Assembly: GCF_003443895.1 (NCBI RefSeq) | Contig: NZ_QQOA01000001.1 | Coordinates: forward strand, 62,001-126,000 | Length of the DNA stretch: 64,000 nucleotides | Direction of reading: 5' to 3' | DNA from: Paraburkholderia phosphatilytica | GTDB lineage: Bacteria; Pseudomonadota; Gammaproteobacteria; Burkholderiales; Burkholderiaceae | Shown: in pieces, positions 34,974 to 43,676 of the stretch | How positions within the stretch are numbered: position 1 is the stretch's first letter | How the letters are laid out: the number at the start of each line of letters is the position of its first letter | Position numbers and translations under genes: made by a program | The notes under the pieces: model-generated | Database searches by the model: none | What the model was told of the DNA's origin: nothing | What the model saw: only the letters and a program-made list of their open reading frames with translations

Positions 34974-36044
34974 ATGCAAGCCATGAGCATCACTACGCCT
35001 CCAGTACCGCCCGCGCACGACGACGACCATGATCCCGATCACCCGCAGGCGCCAAAGGCAAGTACACCGACGCAGACTGGAACGCCACGCCAGACACCTG
35101 CGCAGCCACAGCCACGATCGCGCCCCTCGACGCTTCAACTGGTCGGACAGGCTTCGTCTTCCAGCACGCAGGCGCGCAGCGCCGCCGAAGACCAGCATCT
35201 GCTCTCGACCTGTGAAGCCGACGCGGGCCGCCCGACCGACAGCGGCGTCGCGCAGCAGCTTGCCGGTCTGCAGCGCGACAGCATGCGCGGCGAACCGGCA
35301 CAGAACGTCGACTTCGAAACGGCGCAGCTTCCGCTGATGCAGAAGATCGCCGCGCTGCCGCCGAAGCATCGCGCGTACTACAGCGGCGCCCAGGCACAGG
35401 TGGTGAATTCGTTCGAACTCGCGACGTCGCCCGCCCAGCGCCAGCAGATTGGACGGGGTTTCAGCGTGCTGCAGAAACAGGTCGACGATGCGTATGCGAA
35501 GACGATGCAGGATCCCCGCCAGCGCGTCCAGCAGGAGTTCACCGCGCCATTCGGCGCGGACAGCCTGGGCGCGCTCGGCAAGTGGCAGAGCGCGCGGCTT
35601 CAGCAGCTGGGCGAGTCGTTCGCCCGCGCGCCCTCGCAGAAGGTGCGCGAGGACCTCTTCAGACAGGCCGCGATCCTGCGTCGCGGCATGCTGCAGCAGA
35701 TCGGACAGAACGTCACGCAGCAGACGCACGCGCTCGATCAGGCATGGCAGGCGTCATACGATCGCATCGACCGCGCCGACAGCCACGCGCAGTCGTTGCA
35801 GGTCGCCCACCTCGGCGAGCTGGACAACACGAGCGCTTTCAAACGGTTGAACCAGTTCGCCAGGGAAGCCTTCACCTCGCCGCGCGACGTGCTCGCGTTC
35901 CGCGACCTGCTGCAGCAGCACCCGGAAAAATACCCGGACCTGAAGACCTGGTACGACGACGCCGCGAAGAAAAGCGGCTGGGCCCACAGCCGCATGCTCG
36001 ACGACCCCTTCGAACGCACCCCGAACCTGCCCGATGCACCATAG
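34974..36044 (+). CDS. N-terminal part of a large secreted-effector-like protein, ended by an in-frame amber
   Basis: A 356-residue product from ATG 34974 (GGAG nine bases upstream) to TAG 36042-36044. The first 60 residues are rich in Pro, Thr, Ser and Gln with no hydrophobic stretch, as in type III-secreted N-termini. The rest is helical and Gln-rich (LPLMQKIAALPPKHRAYYSG; FRQAAILRRGMLQQIGQNVT). No catalytic motif is recognised. The reading frame continues after the TAG with no shift and with the same composition into the next entry (DTTRINIDDLHAGNFENELF), so this looks like the front part of one gene of about 890 residues cut by a nonsense mutation. It is divergent from the reverse transcriptase. 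Confidence 0.65.
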   Translation: MQAMSITTPPVPPAHDDDHDPDHPQAPKASTPTQTGTPRQTPAQPQPRSRPSTLQLVGQASSSSTQARSAAEDQHLLSTCEADAGRPTDSGVAQQLAGLQRDSMRGEPAQNVDFETAQLPLMQKIAALPPKHRAYYSGAQAQVVNSFELATSPAQRQQIGRGFSVLQKQVDDAYAKTMQDPRQRVQQEFTAPFGADSLGALGKWQSARLQQLGESFARAPSQKVREDLFRQAAILRRGMLQQIGQNVTQQTHALDQAWQASYDRIDRADSHAQSLQVAHLGELDNTSAFKRLNQFAREAFTSPRDVLAFRDLLQQHPEKYPDLKTWYDDAAKKSGWAHSRMLDDPFERTPNLPDAP

Positions 36045-36125
36045 GACACCACGCGCATCAACATCGACGACCTGCATGCCGGCAACTTCGAGAACGAGCT
36101 GTTCTCGCGCTACGCGGGCGCACAG

Positions 36126-37655
36126 ATGAACCTGCAGGATAACGAACAGATGTATCACGCGGCCAGCCAGCGCGGGCCGATCAAGCAGGAGTGGCTGACC
36201 GCGCACACTCCCCCCAAGCCGCTGTGGCAGCAGCAGATCGAGGATGGCCTGGGCCGCTTCGTCGTGGGTCTGGTGCCGGGCGTGAACCTGCTCACGCCGT
36301 GGATCGTGCCCGCGAAGTCCCTGCCGCAGGAGTGGCGCGACGGTATCGATTTCATGTCAGGTGTGCTCGGCGGCATGATGGGCGAGGCCGGTCCGGAGAT
36401 CGTCGGCGGGCTGGCCGGCAGGATGGGCAAGCTGGACAAGGCACAGGACGAACTCCACGCCCACCCTGAACTGCGCCAGGATGCGGACGGCCTGCGCGTG
36501 AAGGACGATGGGCCGGCCGCGCTTCACGACGCAGGGGCGACGCCGCATACGCCCGGCAGCACATACGGAGCAGGCGGCAGCGCAGTTCCCGCGGGCAAGG
36601 CGCTGGACGTGCCGGAGAACTACGCCACCAGCCCCGCTGGCGCGCTGAAGCCCGACCCGAATCACCCCGGCGTCTGGCAGAGTCCTGACGGTCTCGCGAA
36701 CTACATCCAGCAGGACGGCAAGACCTACAGGGTCAACTGGAGCCAGTACCGCAACGGCTGGGAGATTCGCGATTCCGTGAACGGTTCGAAGCCCACGTAC
36801 CCTGCCGAGATGGGCTCCGATGGCAACTGGAAAACCTATGCGAATGACCTCGGCAAGGGAGGGGCGCCACCGAGCAACTACACGCCTGAACTCGGCAGGC
36901 AGATCTACACCCGCCACCAAAACGGCGAAACGTATGAGCAGATAGCACAGAGCCTCGGCCTCGCGCGCTCCACCGCTCGGCTCTACGCCCACCACTATGC
37001 CAACGCGGGCAATCTGCCAATCGGAGAAGTACGTCTGCAATACACACCTGAACTCGGCGAGCAAGCCTACAACCGCCACGTAAACGGCGAATCATTTCGA
37101 CGGATAGGGCAGGACCTCGACCTCTCGCACACTACCGCTCGGCGCTACGCCGAGCAATATGCCAAAGCGAACAATCTGCCGTTCGGGACAGCACGTTGGC
37201 GTTACACGATTCCGCTCGGCCACGAGATTTACACCCGCCACCAACAAGGAGAAGATTTCAAAGCGATCGCGGAAGATCTGGGTATGAACCGCGATACTGC
37301 CCGGATCTATGCGAAGCAATATCAGGCCGAGTCCGGCGCGCTCGGTCGCCCGGGTCCGAGCGGTGCAGCTGGGCCATCGGGTATGAGCGGACAAGCCGGA
37401 TCGTCGCAGGCAGCGGGCCACCCCGATCCGCGCGCAGCAGGAGAAGGCGGATTCGAAAGCCTTTCCCCCGAGGCCCAGCAACGCGTCGATTCGTGGATAC
37501 GGGGCGAAATACCCGCGCCCCCTGAACTCGTACAACTGGTCCAGAGGGTCAGCGGAGGGCACTGGACCGTTGTCGATCTGTACAACTTCATGAAGCACCG
37601 CGCGCTGGTTCCGCTCGACAAGCAGGCACAGATAGCGGCATGGCTCAGGCAATAG
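36126..37655 (+). CDS. C-terminal part of the effector-like protein with three 54-residue helix-turn-helix-like repeats
   Basis: Same frame as the preceding fragment; open from just after the TAG at 36044, with the first ATG at 36126 and no good ribosome binding site. Features in order: a hydrophobic helical segment (GRFVVGLVPGVNLLTPWIVPA, then GIDFMSGVLGGMMGEAGPEI); a short module with DGKTYRVNWSQYRNGWEIRD as in several Pseudomonas and Ralstonia secreted toxins; three tandem repeats beginning YTPELGRQIY, YTPELGEQAY and YTIPLGHEIY; a Gly/Ser-rich linker; and a 60-residue C-terminal helical domain. Each repeat resembles a Hin/resolvase-type helix-turn-helix. Function unknown; a DNA-binding effector is possible. 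As it stands, translation of this part without read-through is doubtful. Confidence 0.6.
   Translation: MNLQDNEQMYHAASQRGPIKQEWLTAHTPPKPLWQQQIEDGLGRFVVGLVPGVNLLTPWIVPAKSLPQEWRDGIDFMSGVLGGMMGEAGPEIVGGLAGRMGKLDKAQDELHAHPELRQDADGLRVKDDGPAALHDAGATPHTPGSTYGAGGSAVPAGKALDVPENYATSPAGALKPDPNHPGVWQSPDGLANYIQQDGKTYRVNWSQYRNGWEIRDSVNGSKPTYPAEMGSDGNWKTYANDLGKGGAPPSNYTPELGRQIYTRHQNGETYEQIAQSLGLARSTARLYAHHYANAGNLPIGEVRLQYTPELGEQAYNRHVNGESFRRIGQDLDLSHTTARRYAEQYAKANNLPFGTARWRYTIPLGHEIYTRHQQGEDFKAIAEDLGMNRDTARIYAKQYQAESGALGRPGPSGAAGPSGMSGQAGSSQAAGHPDPRAAGEGGFESLSPEAQQRVDSWIRGEIPAPPELVQLVQRVSGGHWTVVDLYNFMKHRALVPLDKQAQIAAWLRQ
36879..37364 (+). repeat. three tandem 162-bp coding repeats
   Basis: Units begin at TAC 36879, 37041 and 37203, an exact 54-codon period. 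Shared positions include YT-LG---Y-RH--GE----I---L-----TAR-YA--Y. DNA divergence between units is large, so the duplication is old and the protein fold, not recent slippage, keeps the period. Confidence 0.85.
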
Positions 37656-37685
37656 CATCGTCCGTGTAACGTGGCTTAGCGCTAC

Positions 37686-37718
37686 GAGCACACACCCGGC
37701 CCGCTCCGGTGTGTGCTC
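37686..37718. terminator. 11-bp stem between convergent genes
   Basis: GAGCACACACC (37686-37696) and GGTGTGTGCTC (37708-37718) form a perfect stem around an 11-base loop. It lies between the stop of the effector-like gene (37655) and the stop of the converging purine permease gene (37733), so it could serve both. There is no T-run. Confidence 0.55.
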
Positions 37719-37732
37719 GCCCTGCGCCCGCC

Positions 37733-38800
37733 CTACCGCTGCGGCACCCCATCGCGCCACTCGCCCCAATGCGTGACGATGTCCTGCACGAGCGGATTGC
37801 CGGCCACGAACAGGTTCGCGATCGCGATCGTGAAGCCGCCCTGCGACGCGTAGTTCAGCAGATTGTCCGCGCTGGTTTGCCCTGCATACGGCCGGTCGAA
37901 GTCCGAACCGGCGCGCAGCACCGCGACGCGATTCAGGTCGACACGATGCACGGTGGCGGCGCGCGTCAGTGCCTCGAACGTCGCGTTGTCTTCCTGCTGC
38001 GTCGTGCAGTAGGTGCCCTTGCCGTCAGTCAGGATCTTCGTCCACTGGCGCGCGCGTTCGCCGAGATCCGTGCCCGACCACCAGGTGTCGCCCGCCAGCG
38101 TATCGCACTGGATCACCGTCGGCGGCCGGTTCGCGGGCGCGTAGCTGTACTTCGCGCGCGCGGCCTGCGCCTGCGCGTCGTCCGTCAGCGACACGTTGCG
38201 CGACAGCGAAAACGCCGCATTCGCGAGCGCCGGGTTGAGCTGGAACACTTCGGTGCGATAGTCGAGCGGCGGCTTCTGCGTCGGGCTCGTCGTGTTGATG
38301 CCGAGATAGCCGGTGTTCCAGCCTGGCGGAATTTCGCGGCCATCGATTTCCCACTGAATGCCGAAATCGACGAGATAGTTCGCCCACGCGGCGGAACCGA
38401 CGGTGCCCTGGATCGGATCGATGCCGGCGATTCCCGCCACCATGAAATACGTATGGCGCAGATCGAAGCGCGGCGAGAACGTCAGCGCCATGATCGACGC
38501 CGCGGCGTTCGCGTGACCCATGCCCGTCGTCATCACGCAGACGTCCTGGCGGTTGCAATGCACTGTCGGATAATCCGGCGACAAACCGGCGACCGTGATG
38601 TCCTGCCACGGCCCGAGATGATCGAGCCACACCTGCCCTTCCGGTCCGAACATCGAGATGATCATCACCTTCACGGGACGGCCATGCGATCCGCCGTCGT
38701 CCTGCGCGAAGCTGTCGTCGGCATGCGCGACAGACGGCGCGATGACCGCACTGGTCACGAGCAGTGACACAATCACTGCGCTAAAAGCACGATTTAGCAT
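37733..38800 (-). CDS. purine nucleoside permease (NUP family), exported
   Basis: A 355-residue protein with a signal peptide (MLNRAFSAVIVSLLVTSAVI, then APSVAHA). The mature part matches the NUP family first described as a purine nucleoside permease in Candida: VKVMIISMFGPEGQVWLDHL, VCVMTTGMGHANAAASIMAL and TYFMVAGIAGIDPIQGTVGSAAWA. The fold is that of nucleoside phosphorylases rather than of a membrane carrier, and no transmembrane helices are seen. A periplasmic nucleoside-binding or phosphorolytic role is therefore as likely as transport. ATG at 38800 has AGGTGGGG six bases upstream; GTG at 38812 is the alternative. Confidence 0.85.
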   Translation of the reverse strand: MLNRAFSAVIVSLLVTSAVIAPSVAHADDSFAQDDGGSHGRPVKVMIISMFGPEGQVWLDHLGPWQDITVAGLSPDYPTVHCNRQDVCVMTTGMGHANAAASIMALTFSPRFDLRHTYFMVAGIAGIDPIQGTVGSAAWANYLVDFGIQWEIDGREIPPGWNTGYLGINTTSPTQKPPLDYRTEVFQLNPALANAAFSLSRNVSLTDDAQAQAARAKYSYAPANRPPTVIQCDTLAGDTWWSGTDLGERARQWTKILTDGKGTYCTTQQEDNATFEALTRAATVHRVDLNRVAVLRAGSDFDRPYAGQTSADNLLNYASQGGFTIAIANLFVAGNPLVQDIVTHWGEWRDGVPQR

Positions 38801-39017
38801 AAGAGGCCCCACCTGTTTTTAAGGGAACTGCGGTTGCGAAAAGTCAATCGCGTGCCGTGTTGTCGACTGGTGTCGTGTGTTCTATCGGCGTGCAGCGTGG
38901 GGCCGTCAGGCGTGAGCCGTTCAGGCGGGAGTCAGTATAAGCAGAGAAAAATAGCGGTTGGCAACGATGTTTTCGTAGGCGCGATTACGCATCGAAACGT
39001 CAAGGCAATGCTGTCAC

Positions 39018-40736
39018 CTACAACGTGCCGTTCCCGTGCGCGACCGGATTCACGCCGACGGATTCGAGCGCCTCGTGCAGCGTGCCGAACACGCACGACG
39101 CCCCGACGATCGGCGTGATGCCGTGCCGGTCCATGTCCGAGCGCAGATAGACGTTCACCCGCCCGAAGATCACGCCGATCTTGCGCGCCTGCAGGCCCTT
39201 GATCAGATCGCCCAGCGTGCGCGCGGCGGAATAGTCGAGATCCGTGATCGCGCCCGCGTCCACGACGAACCAGCGCAACTCCCCCGGCGCTTCGTCGACG
39301 AGACGCGTGACGTCCGCGGCAAAGAAGTGGTCGTTCGCATAGAACAGGTCCGCGCCGAACCGGTACACGATGAGCCCCGGCGCCGTCGTCTTGCCCGGTT
39401 GCGGCGGAATGGACTGCCAGTGCGCGCTCGAGTCGACCGGCGCGAGCATCATCGTGTGCGGGTGGTAGCTGTGCCGCACATGCCGCATCAACGACAGCGC
39501 CACCGCGAGCAGAATGCCGTGCTCGACGCCCACCGTTACAACAGCCGCGGCCGTCACGAGCGCGAGCGTGAATTCGCCGGGGCTTTCGCTGAGGATCGCG
39601 CGCAGGCTCTGCACGTTGATCAGCCCGATCGCGATCGTGAACACGACACCCGCCAGCACACAGTGCGGCAGATACTGCAGGTAGTGCCCGAGAAACAGCA
39701 GCACGATCACCACCACCGCGACGAACGCGAGTTGTCCGAGCTGACTACGCGTGCCGGCGCGCTCGGCCATCGCAGTTTGAGTCGGGCTGCCATTCACGAC
39801 GAAGGTGCCGCTGATCGCCGCAGCCGCATTCGCCGCGGCGAGCCCGAGGATGTCCGCGTTGGTGTCCACTTCTTCGCCATACTTCTGCGCGAACACGCGC
39901 GCCGCCGCGGCGCTCTGCGCGATGATCATCACGAAACACGAGGCCGCCACGGGCACGAGATCGAGAAACTGCTGCCACGTGACGGTGGGAATGCGCAGCG
40001 GCGGCAAGCCGCCCGCGATCGGCCCGAGGATCGAAATGCCGTGCGCGCCGAAGTCGAGCATCTTGCTCGCGGCAATGCTGCCCACCACCGCGACGAGCGG
40101 CACCGGTACGTTGGGCAATAGCTGCCTGAAGAGCAGGATCGCGATCACCACGAGCGCCGTGAGCCCGACCGTCGGCAGATTCGCCTGCGCGAAATGCGTG
40201 ACCACGTATAGCAGCTGCGCAAGACTGCGCGACGATGGATACGGCACCGTCATGCCGAGCATGTCGCCGAGCATTGCGATCGACACCTGCACGCCCACGC
40301 CCGCCAGAAAACCGACCAGCACGGTGCGCGACAGGAAGTCCGCGAGAAAACCGAGCTTGAAGATGCGTGCGAGCAGCAGCAACACAGCAGTCAACAGCGC
40401 GACCATCCCCGCGAGCACGACGTATTCGGCGCTGCCCATCGGCGCCATCGCCGACACCCGGCTCGCGAAAATGGTCGCAGTAGCTGAGTCCGCCGCGACG
40501 ACGAGATGCCGCGACGCGCCGAACAGCGCGAACGCGACGAGCGGCAGAAACGCGGTGTAGAGACCGGTCACGGCGGGCATGCCGGCGATGCGCGCGTAGC
40601 CCAGCACCTGCGGAATATCCATCGACGCGAGCGACACGCCGGCCAGGATGTCGCGCCACGCGGTGGTCCGGTTGACAGGCAGAAGGCCTTTCAGAAGGCT
40701 CAGGCGAGCCGGGGAGCTTTCATTTGTCTTGTGCAT
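39018..40736 (-). CDS. SulP-family inorganic anion transporter with STAS domain
   Basis: A 572-residue SLC26/SulP carrier. The transmembrane part has VSLASMDIPQVLGYARIAGMPAVTGLY (family signature), GASRHLVVAADSATATIFAS and SGTFVVNGSPTQTAMAERAGTRSQLGQL. A cytoplasmic STAS domain at the C-terminus has RWFVVDAGAITDLDYSAARTLGDLI. Substrates in the family include sulfate, bicarbonate and dicarboxylates; none can be assigned here. ATG at 40736 is chosen by alignment to the family start, without a clear ribosome binding site; ATG 40769 is possible. Confidence 0.9.
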   Translation of the reverse strand: MHKTNESSPARLSLLKGLLPVNRTTAWRDILAGVSLASMDIPQVLGYARIAGMPAVTGLYTAFLPLVAFALFGASRHLVVAADSATATIFASRVSAMAPMGSAEYVVLAGMVALLTAVLLLLARIFKLGFLADFLSRTVLVGFLAGVGVQVSIAMLGDMLGMTVPYPSSRSLAQLLYVVTHFAQANLPTVGLTALVVIAILLFRQLLPNVPVPLVAVVGSIAASKMLDFGAHGISILGPIAGGLPPLRIPTVTWQQFLDLVPVAASCFVMIIAQSAAAARVFAQKYGEEVDTNADILGLAAANAAAAISGTFVVNGSPTQTAMAERAGTRSQLGQLAFVAVVVIVLLFLGHYLQYLPHCVLAGVVFTIAIGLINVQSLRAILSESPGEFTLALVTAAAVVTVGVEHGILLAVALSLMRHVRHSYHPHTMMLAPVDSSAHWQSIPPQPGKTTAPGLIVYRFGADLFYANDHFFAADVTRLVDEAPGELRWFVVDAGAITDLDYSAARTLGDLIKGLQARKIGVIFGRVNVYLRSDMDRHGITPIVGASCVFGTLHEALESVGVNPVAHGNGTL

Positions 40737-40803
40737 GCACGGATAGCGTTTTATTAGGTATCCACGCATCGTGCCCCGGGCGGGCACCGCATGGCAAGCG
40801 TTG

Positions 40804-41268
40804 TCACGGCACCGGCAGTGCCGCGTACGGCTTCACCTCGCGCAACGACAGTGACGATTCCACCGACGTCACGCCCGGCAGACTGCGCAGTTCGTCGCGC
40901 ATGAAGCTGCCGTAGTCGTCCAGATCGCGCGCCACCACCTGCAGGATGTAGTCCGCGCTGCCCGACACGTTGTGACACGACAGGATGCGCGGAATGGCCT
41001 GCACTTCGCGCTCGAAGCGGTTGGCCGTAGCGCGGTCATGCACCGCGAAGCGCACATAGATGAACGCGACCACGCCCAGCCCCAATGCCGAGCGCGACAG
41101 CATCGCGCGATAGCGTTCGATGTAGCCGTCGTTTTCCAGCCGCTTGAGCCGGCGCGCGCAAGGTGTCTCGCTCAGGCCAACGGTTTCGGCAAGCTTCGCG
41201 TTCGACATGCGCCCGTCCGACTGCAAGGCCGCGAGGATCGCGCGATCGGTTTTGTCGAGATCGGACAT
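40804..41268 (-). CDS. Lrp/AsnC-family transcriptional regulator
   Basis: A 154-residue regulator with an N-terminal helix-turn-helix (DKTDRAILAALQSDGRMSNAKLAETVGLSETPCARRLKRLE) and a C-terminal RAM/AsnC ligand domain (AIPRILSCHNVSGSADYILQVVARDLDDYGSF). It is divergent from a LysE-type exporter gene, with 143 bases between, the classical arrangement in which amino acid binding by the Lrp protein induces its own exporter. Confidence 0.93.
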   Translation of the reverse strand: MSDLDKTDRAILAALQSDGRMSNAKLAETVGLSETPCARRLKRLENDGYIERYRAMLSRSALGLGVVAFIYVRFAVHDRATANRFEREVQAIPRILSCHNVSGSADYILQVVARDLDDYGSFMRDELRSLPGVTSVESSLSLREVKPYAALPVP

Positions 41269-41411
41269 GGCTCAGGAGAAGTAGTGGAATTCCTCGCTAT
41301 TTTCCTTCAGTTTGGCGGAAAGCACCATTTCCATTCGAATGTGAGCCGTAAATCGCCAATCTCTGCTAGTGCCCTACATGCATCATGACCCCTCCAACAC
41401 GCGAGGTTCTC

Positions 41412-42041
41412 ATGGTTTCCGCTCATCTCCTCATCATGTATATCGCGGCGCTCGTCGTGGTCTATGCGCTGCCTGGCCCCGACATGGCGCTCGTGCTGCA
41501 GACCAGCATCGGACGCGGCGCGAAGAGCGGTTTCGCGGCCGCACTCGGCCTCGGTCTGTCGCGCGCGACGCACGTCACGCTGTCCGCGTGCGGGGTCGCC
41601 GCGTTGTTGCGCAACGCGCCGTGGCTCTACGACATCGTGCGCTATGTGGGCGCGATCTATCTGGGCTGGGTGGCGATCCAGATCTTCCGTTCGCCCGCGT
41701 TCGCGTTGCCAGGCAACGACACGGAAGCGCGTGGCAGCCGGCCGCTGCGCACCGCGTTCGTCAAGGGCCTCTTCACGAATCTGCTGAACCCGAAGGCGCT
41801 GCTGTTCTGCTCGGTGCTGCTGCCGCAGTTCGTGCGGCCGGAAGCGGGGCCGGTCGCGTGGCAGATGGTCGAGCTGGGTGTCGTGCTGCTCGCGATCGGC
41901 GCCTGCTTCGACGCGCTCTACGCGCTCGGTGCGGCGCGCATCGCAAGCTGGGTACGCGCGCATCCGCTCGCGCAGACCCTGCAGCGCTGGACCTTCTCCG
42001 CAGCGTTGATCGGCTTTGCGCTGCGGCTCTCGCTGGATTGA
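41412..42041 (+). CDS. LysE-family amino acid exporter
   Basis: A 209-residue inner-membrane protein with the LysE/RhtB pattern: LPGPDMALVLQTSIGRGAKSGFAAALGLGLSRATHV near the N-terminus, FVKGLFTNLLNPKALLFCSVLLPQFV in the middle and six hydrophobic segments. ATG 41412 has GAGG five bases upstream; ATG 41385 is an alternative. The divergent Lrp/AsnC gene probably regulates it. The exported amino acid is not predictable from sequence. Confidence 0.92.
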   Translation: MVSAHLLIMYIAALVVVYALPGPDMALVLQTSIGRGAKSGFAAALGLGLSRATHVTLSACGVAALLRNAPWLYDIVRYVGAIYLGWVAIQIFRSPAFALPGNDTEARGSRPLRTAFVKGLFTNLLNPKALLFCSVLLPQFVRPEAGPVAWQMVELGVVLLAIGACFDALYALGAARIASWVRAHPLAQTLQRWTFSAALIGFALRLSLD

Positions 42042-42087
42042 GCGGACTGGAGTGGATTTAAGCGGACTTAAGCGGACTTAAGCGGAC
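42041..42087 (+). repeat. tandem 10-bp repeats after the LysE gene
   Basis: Five adjacent units of the type AGCGGACTTA (AGCGGACTGG, AGTGGATTTA, AGCGGACTTA twice, AGCGGACGCG) begin at the last base of the LysE stop codon. Two units are identical. This looks like slippage expansion in a non-coding tail. Confidence 0.75.
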
Positions 42088-42102
42088 GCGCGTCAGGCGT
42101 GG

Positions 42103-42294
42103 TCAGTTGTAGCCGAGAATCGCGACCGTCGCCACGTCGGGGCGGTCGCTCGAGCTGCCCACGAGCAGCGAGGTCGGCGCCTTCAGCGCGCACAGATACG
42201 GCGTGTCGGACTGCTCGTGGTCATCGGTGCGTGCGCGCTCGTTCGTTGCGTCGTCCGCTTTCGTGTAGTGATCGACGAATGGGTAGGTAGACAT
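42103..42294 (-). CDS. small hypothetical protein (63 aa) downstream of DUF3422
   Basis: A 63-residue protein starting MSTYPFVDHYTKADDATNER and ending VATVAILGYN. AGAGGA lies about seven bases before ATG 42294, and the gene starts 44 bases after the DUF3422 stop on the same strand. Hydrophilic first half, mildly hydrophobic end; no family recognised. Confidence 0.5.
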   Translation of the reverse strand: MSTYPFVDHYTKADDATNERARTDDHEQSDTPYLCALKAPTSLLVGSSSDRPDVATVAILGYN

Positions 42295-42338
42295 TTCGGT
42301 TCCTCTTCGGTTTCTCTTAAGGTTGTCGGTAAGCAAGG

Positions 42339-43676
42339 TCATGAATTCAGTTCGGCCGGCCGACGTTGCGGCGCGACGGAGGGTTCGTCCGCATGCTGCA
42401 TGCGCATCCGCGCCCGTCGCGTGATGGCGATCACCGCGGCCACGACCGGCACGATCAGCATGCCCTCGGCCAGTTCCGGTTCGACCGGCAGCCACAGCAC
42501 GTGCAGCGCCTTGAACGCGGCCGCCGCCAGGGACAACACGTAGTACGAGATCGCCGCAACCGACAGCCCCTCCACCGCGTGCTGCAGATGCAGCTGATTG
42601 CGCGCCGTGCGTTCCATGCCCACCAGCAGACGCGTCACATCCTTTTCCTGAGCAAGATTCACGCGCGTTCGCAACAGATCCACCGCGCGCGCGATCCGGG
42701 CCGCGGTTTGCTCGTGGCGAGCCCATACGCTGCGGCAGGTTTCCATCGCTGGGGCAAAGCGCCGTTCCATGAATTCGGAGATGGTCGGCATGCCTTCGAT
42801 GCGCTCTTCGCGTAATTCCTGCATGCGCGCGAGCACCAGTTTTTCATACGCACGCGATGCGCTGAAGCGCCCCGCCGAACCTGACAGCGCTTCGACGCGC
42901 ACCGCGAGATGCGTGAGGCTCACGAGCAGCTCCGCGTCGTTGTGCTGCGCACTCGCAGCATCCATGCGCTGCATCAGCGTCTGCAGCGCCGCGTGAATGT
43001 CGTCGAGATCGCGCGCCATCCTGCGCGCCACCGGCAGCGCGAGCAGTGCCATCATCCGGTACGTTTCGATCTCGTACAGACGCTGCAGCAGGCGGCCGCC
43101 CTGCTCTTCGCGGAAGTCTTCGTCGACCACCAGAAAGCGCATCAGGCCATCCGGCGGCACGCTCCAGTCGCAGAACACCTTGCCACCGCCCAGCACCGTG
43201 CTGCCGACGAGAATCGGCCCGCCGATCCATTCCCGCGCCCTTTCACACGGCGCACATGCTGTGCGCGCCGCATCGCCGCTCACCAGTTCGAGCCGCGCCG
43301 CGACGAACCGAAGGCCATCGAGCTGAGCGAACCAGCTTGAGGGAATGCCGCGAATCGCGAGATCGTCAAACCAGTCTAGATCGTTTCGCAGTGCGACGAA
43401 AGTGAACGTGGAGAATTCGGTGTGACGTTCCCACTTCAGATGCCACCCGCACGGCGACTGCACCGAGTGGTGCGTTGCGCCATCCAGCGGGGGCTCGATG
43501 CCGGTCTCGCGGCACAGCGCGTGAACGAGCGTCTCGTGAATAGCGGGGTGGTTGCCGTCGTAGATCGCGTAGTGCGTCATCGACGCAGACCCCGACAGGC
43601 GCAGGAACGGACGCGCGTGCAATTCCCCGGCCAGCGTTGCGCGTAACGGATGATCCATGGTCAGTACACCGTGCAT
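42339..43676 (-). CDS. DUF3422 family membrane-anchored protein
   Basis: A 445-residue protein matching DUF3422: opening HPLRATLAGELHARPF, then WHLKWERHTEFSTFTFV and DEDFREEQGGRLLQRLYEIETYRMMALLALPVARRM. A long helical region and two hydrophobic helices lie near the C-terminus (VAAISYYVLSLAAAAFKAL; GMLIVPVVAAVIAITRRARM). Members are widespread in Proteobacteria and of unknown function; the topology suggests a cytoplasmic coiled-coil body anchored by a C-terminal hairpin, somewhat like CorA. ATG 43676 was used; ATG 43658 is also possible. It is divergent from a LysR gene. Confidence 0.87.
   Translation of the reverse strand: MHGVLTMDHPLRATLAGELHARPFLRLSGSASMTHYAIYDGNHPAIHETLVHALCRETGIEPPLDGATHHSVQSPCGWHLKWERHTEFSTFTFVALRNDLDWFDDLAIRGIPSSWFAQLDGLRFVAARLELVSGDAARTACAPCERAREWIGGPILVGSTVLGGGKVFCDWSVPPDGLMRFLVVDEDFREEQGGRLLQRLYEIETYRMMALLALPVARRMARDLDDIHAALQTLMQRMDAASAQHNDAELLVSLTHLAVRVEALSGSAGRFSASRAYEKLVLARMQELREERIEGMPTISEFMERRFAPAMETCRSVWARHEQTAARIARAVDLLRTRVNLAQEKDVTRLLVGMERTARNQLHLQHAVEGLSVAAISYYVLSLAAAAFKALHVLWLPVEPELAEGMLIVPVVAAVIAITRRARMRMQHADEPSVAPQRRPAELNS

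Noticed and set aside
36042-36044. Programmed read-through or pyrrolysine use at the TAG
   Set aside because: No supporting context or machinery is visible; a simple nonsense mutation explains the data.
34794-37718. Similar 17-base segments (about 34794-34810 and 37702-37718) flanking the effector-like gene, as possible attachment or target-site repeats
   Set aside because: They differ at three or more positions, the right copy is the arm of a hairpin between convergent genes, and no integrase or transposase is nearby.
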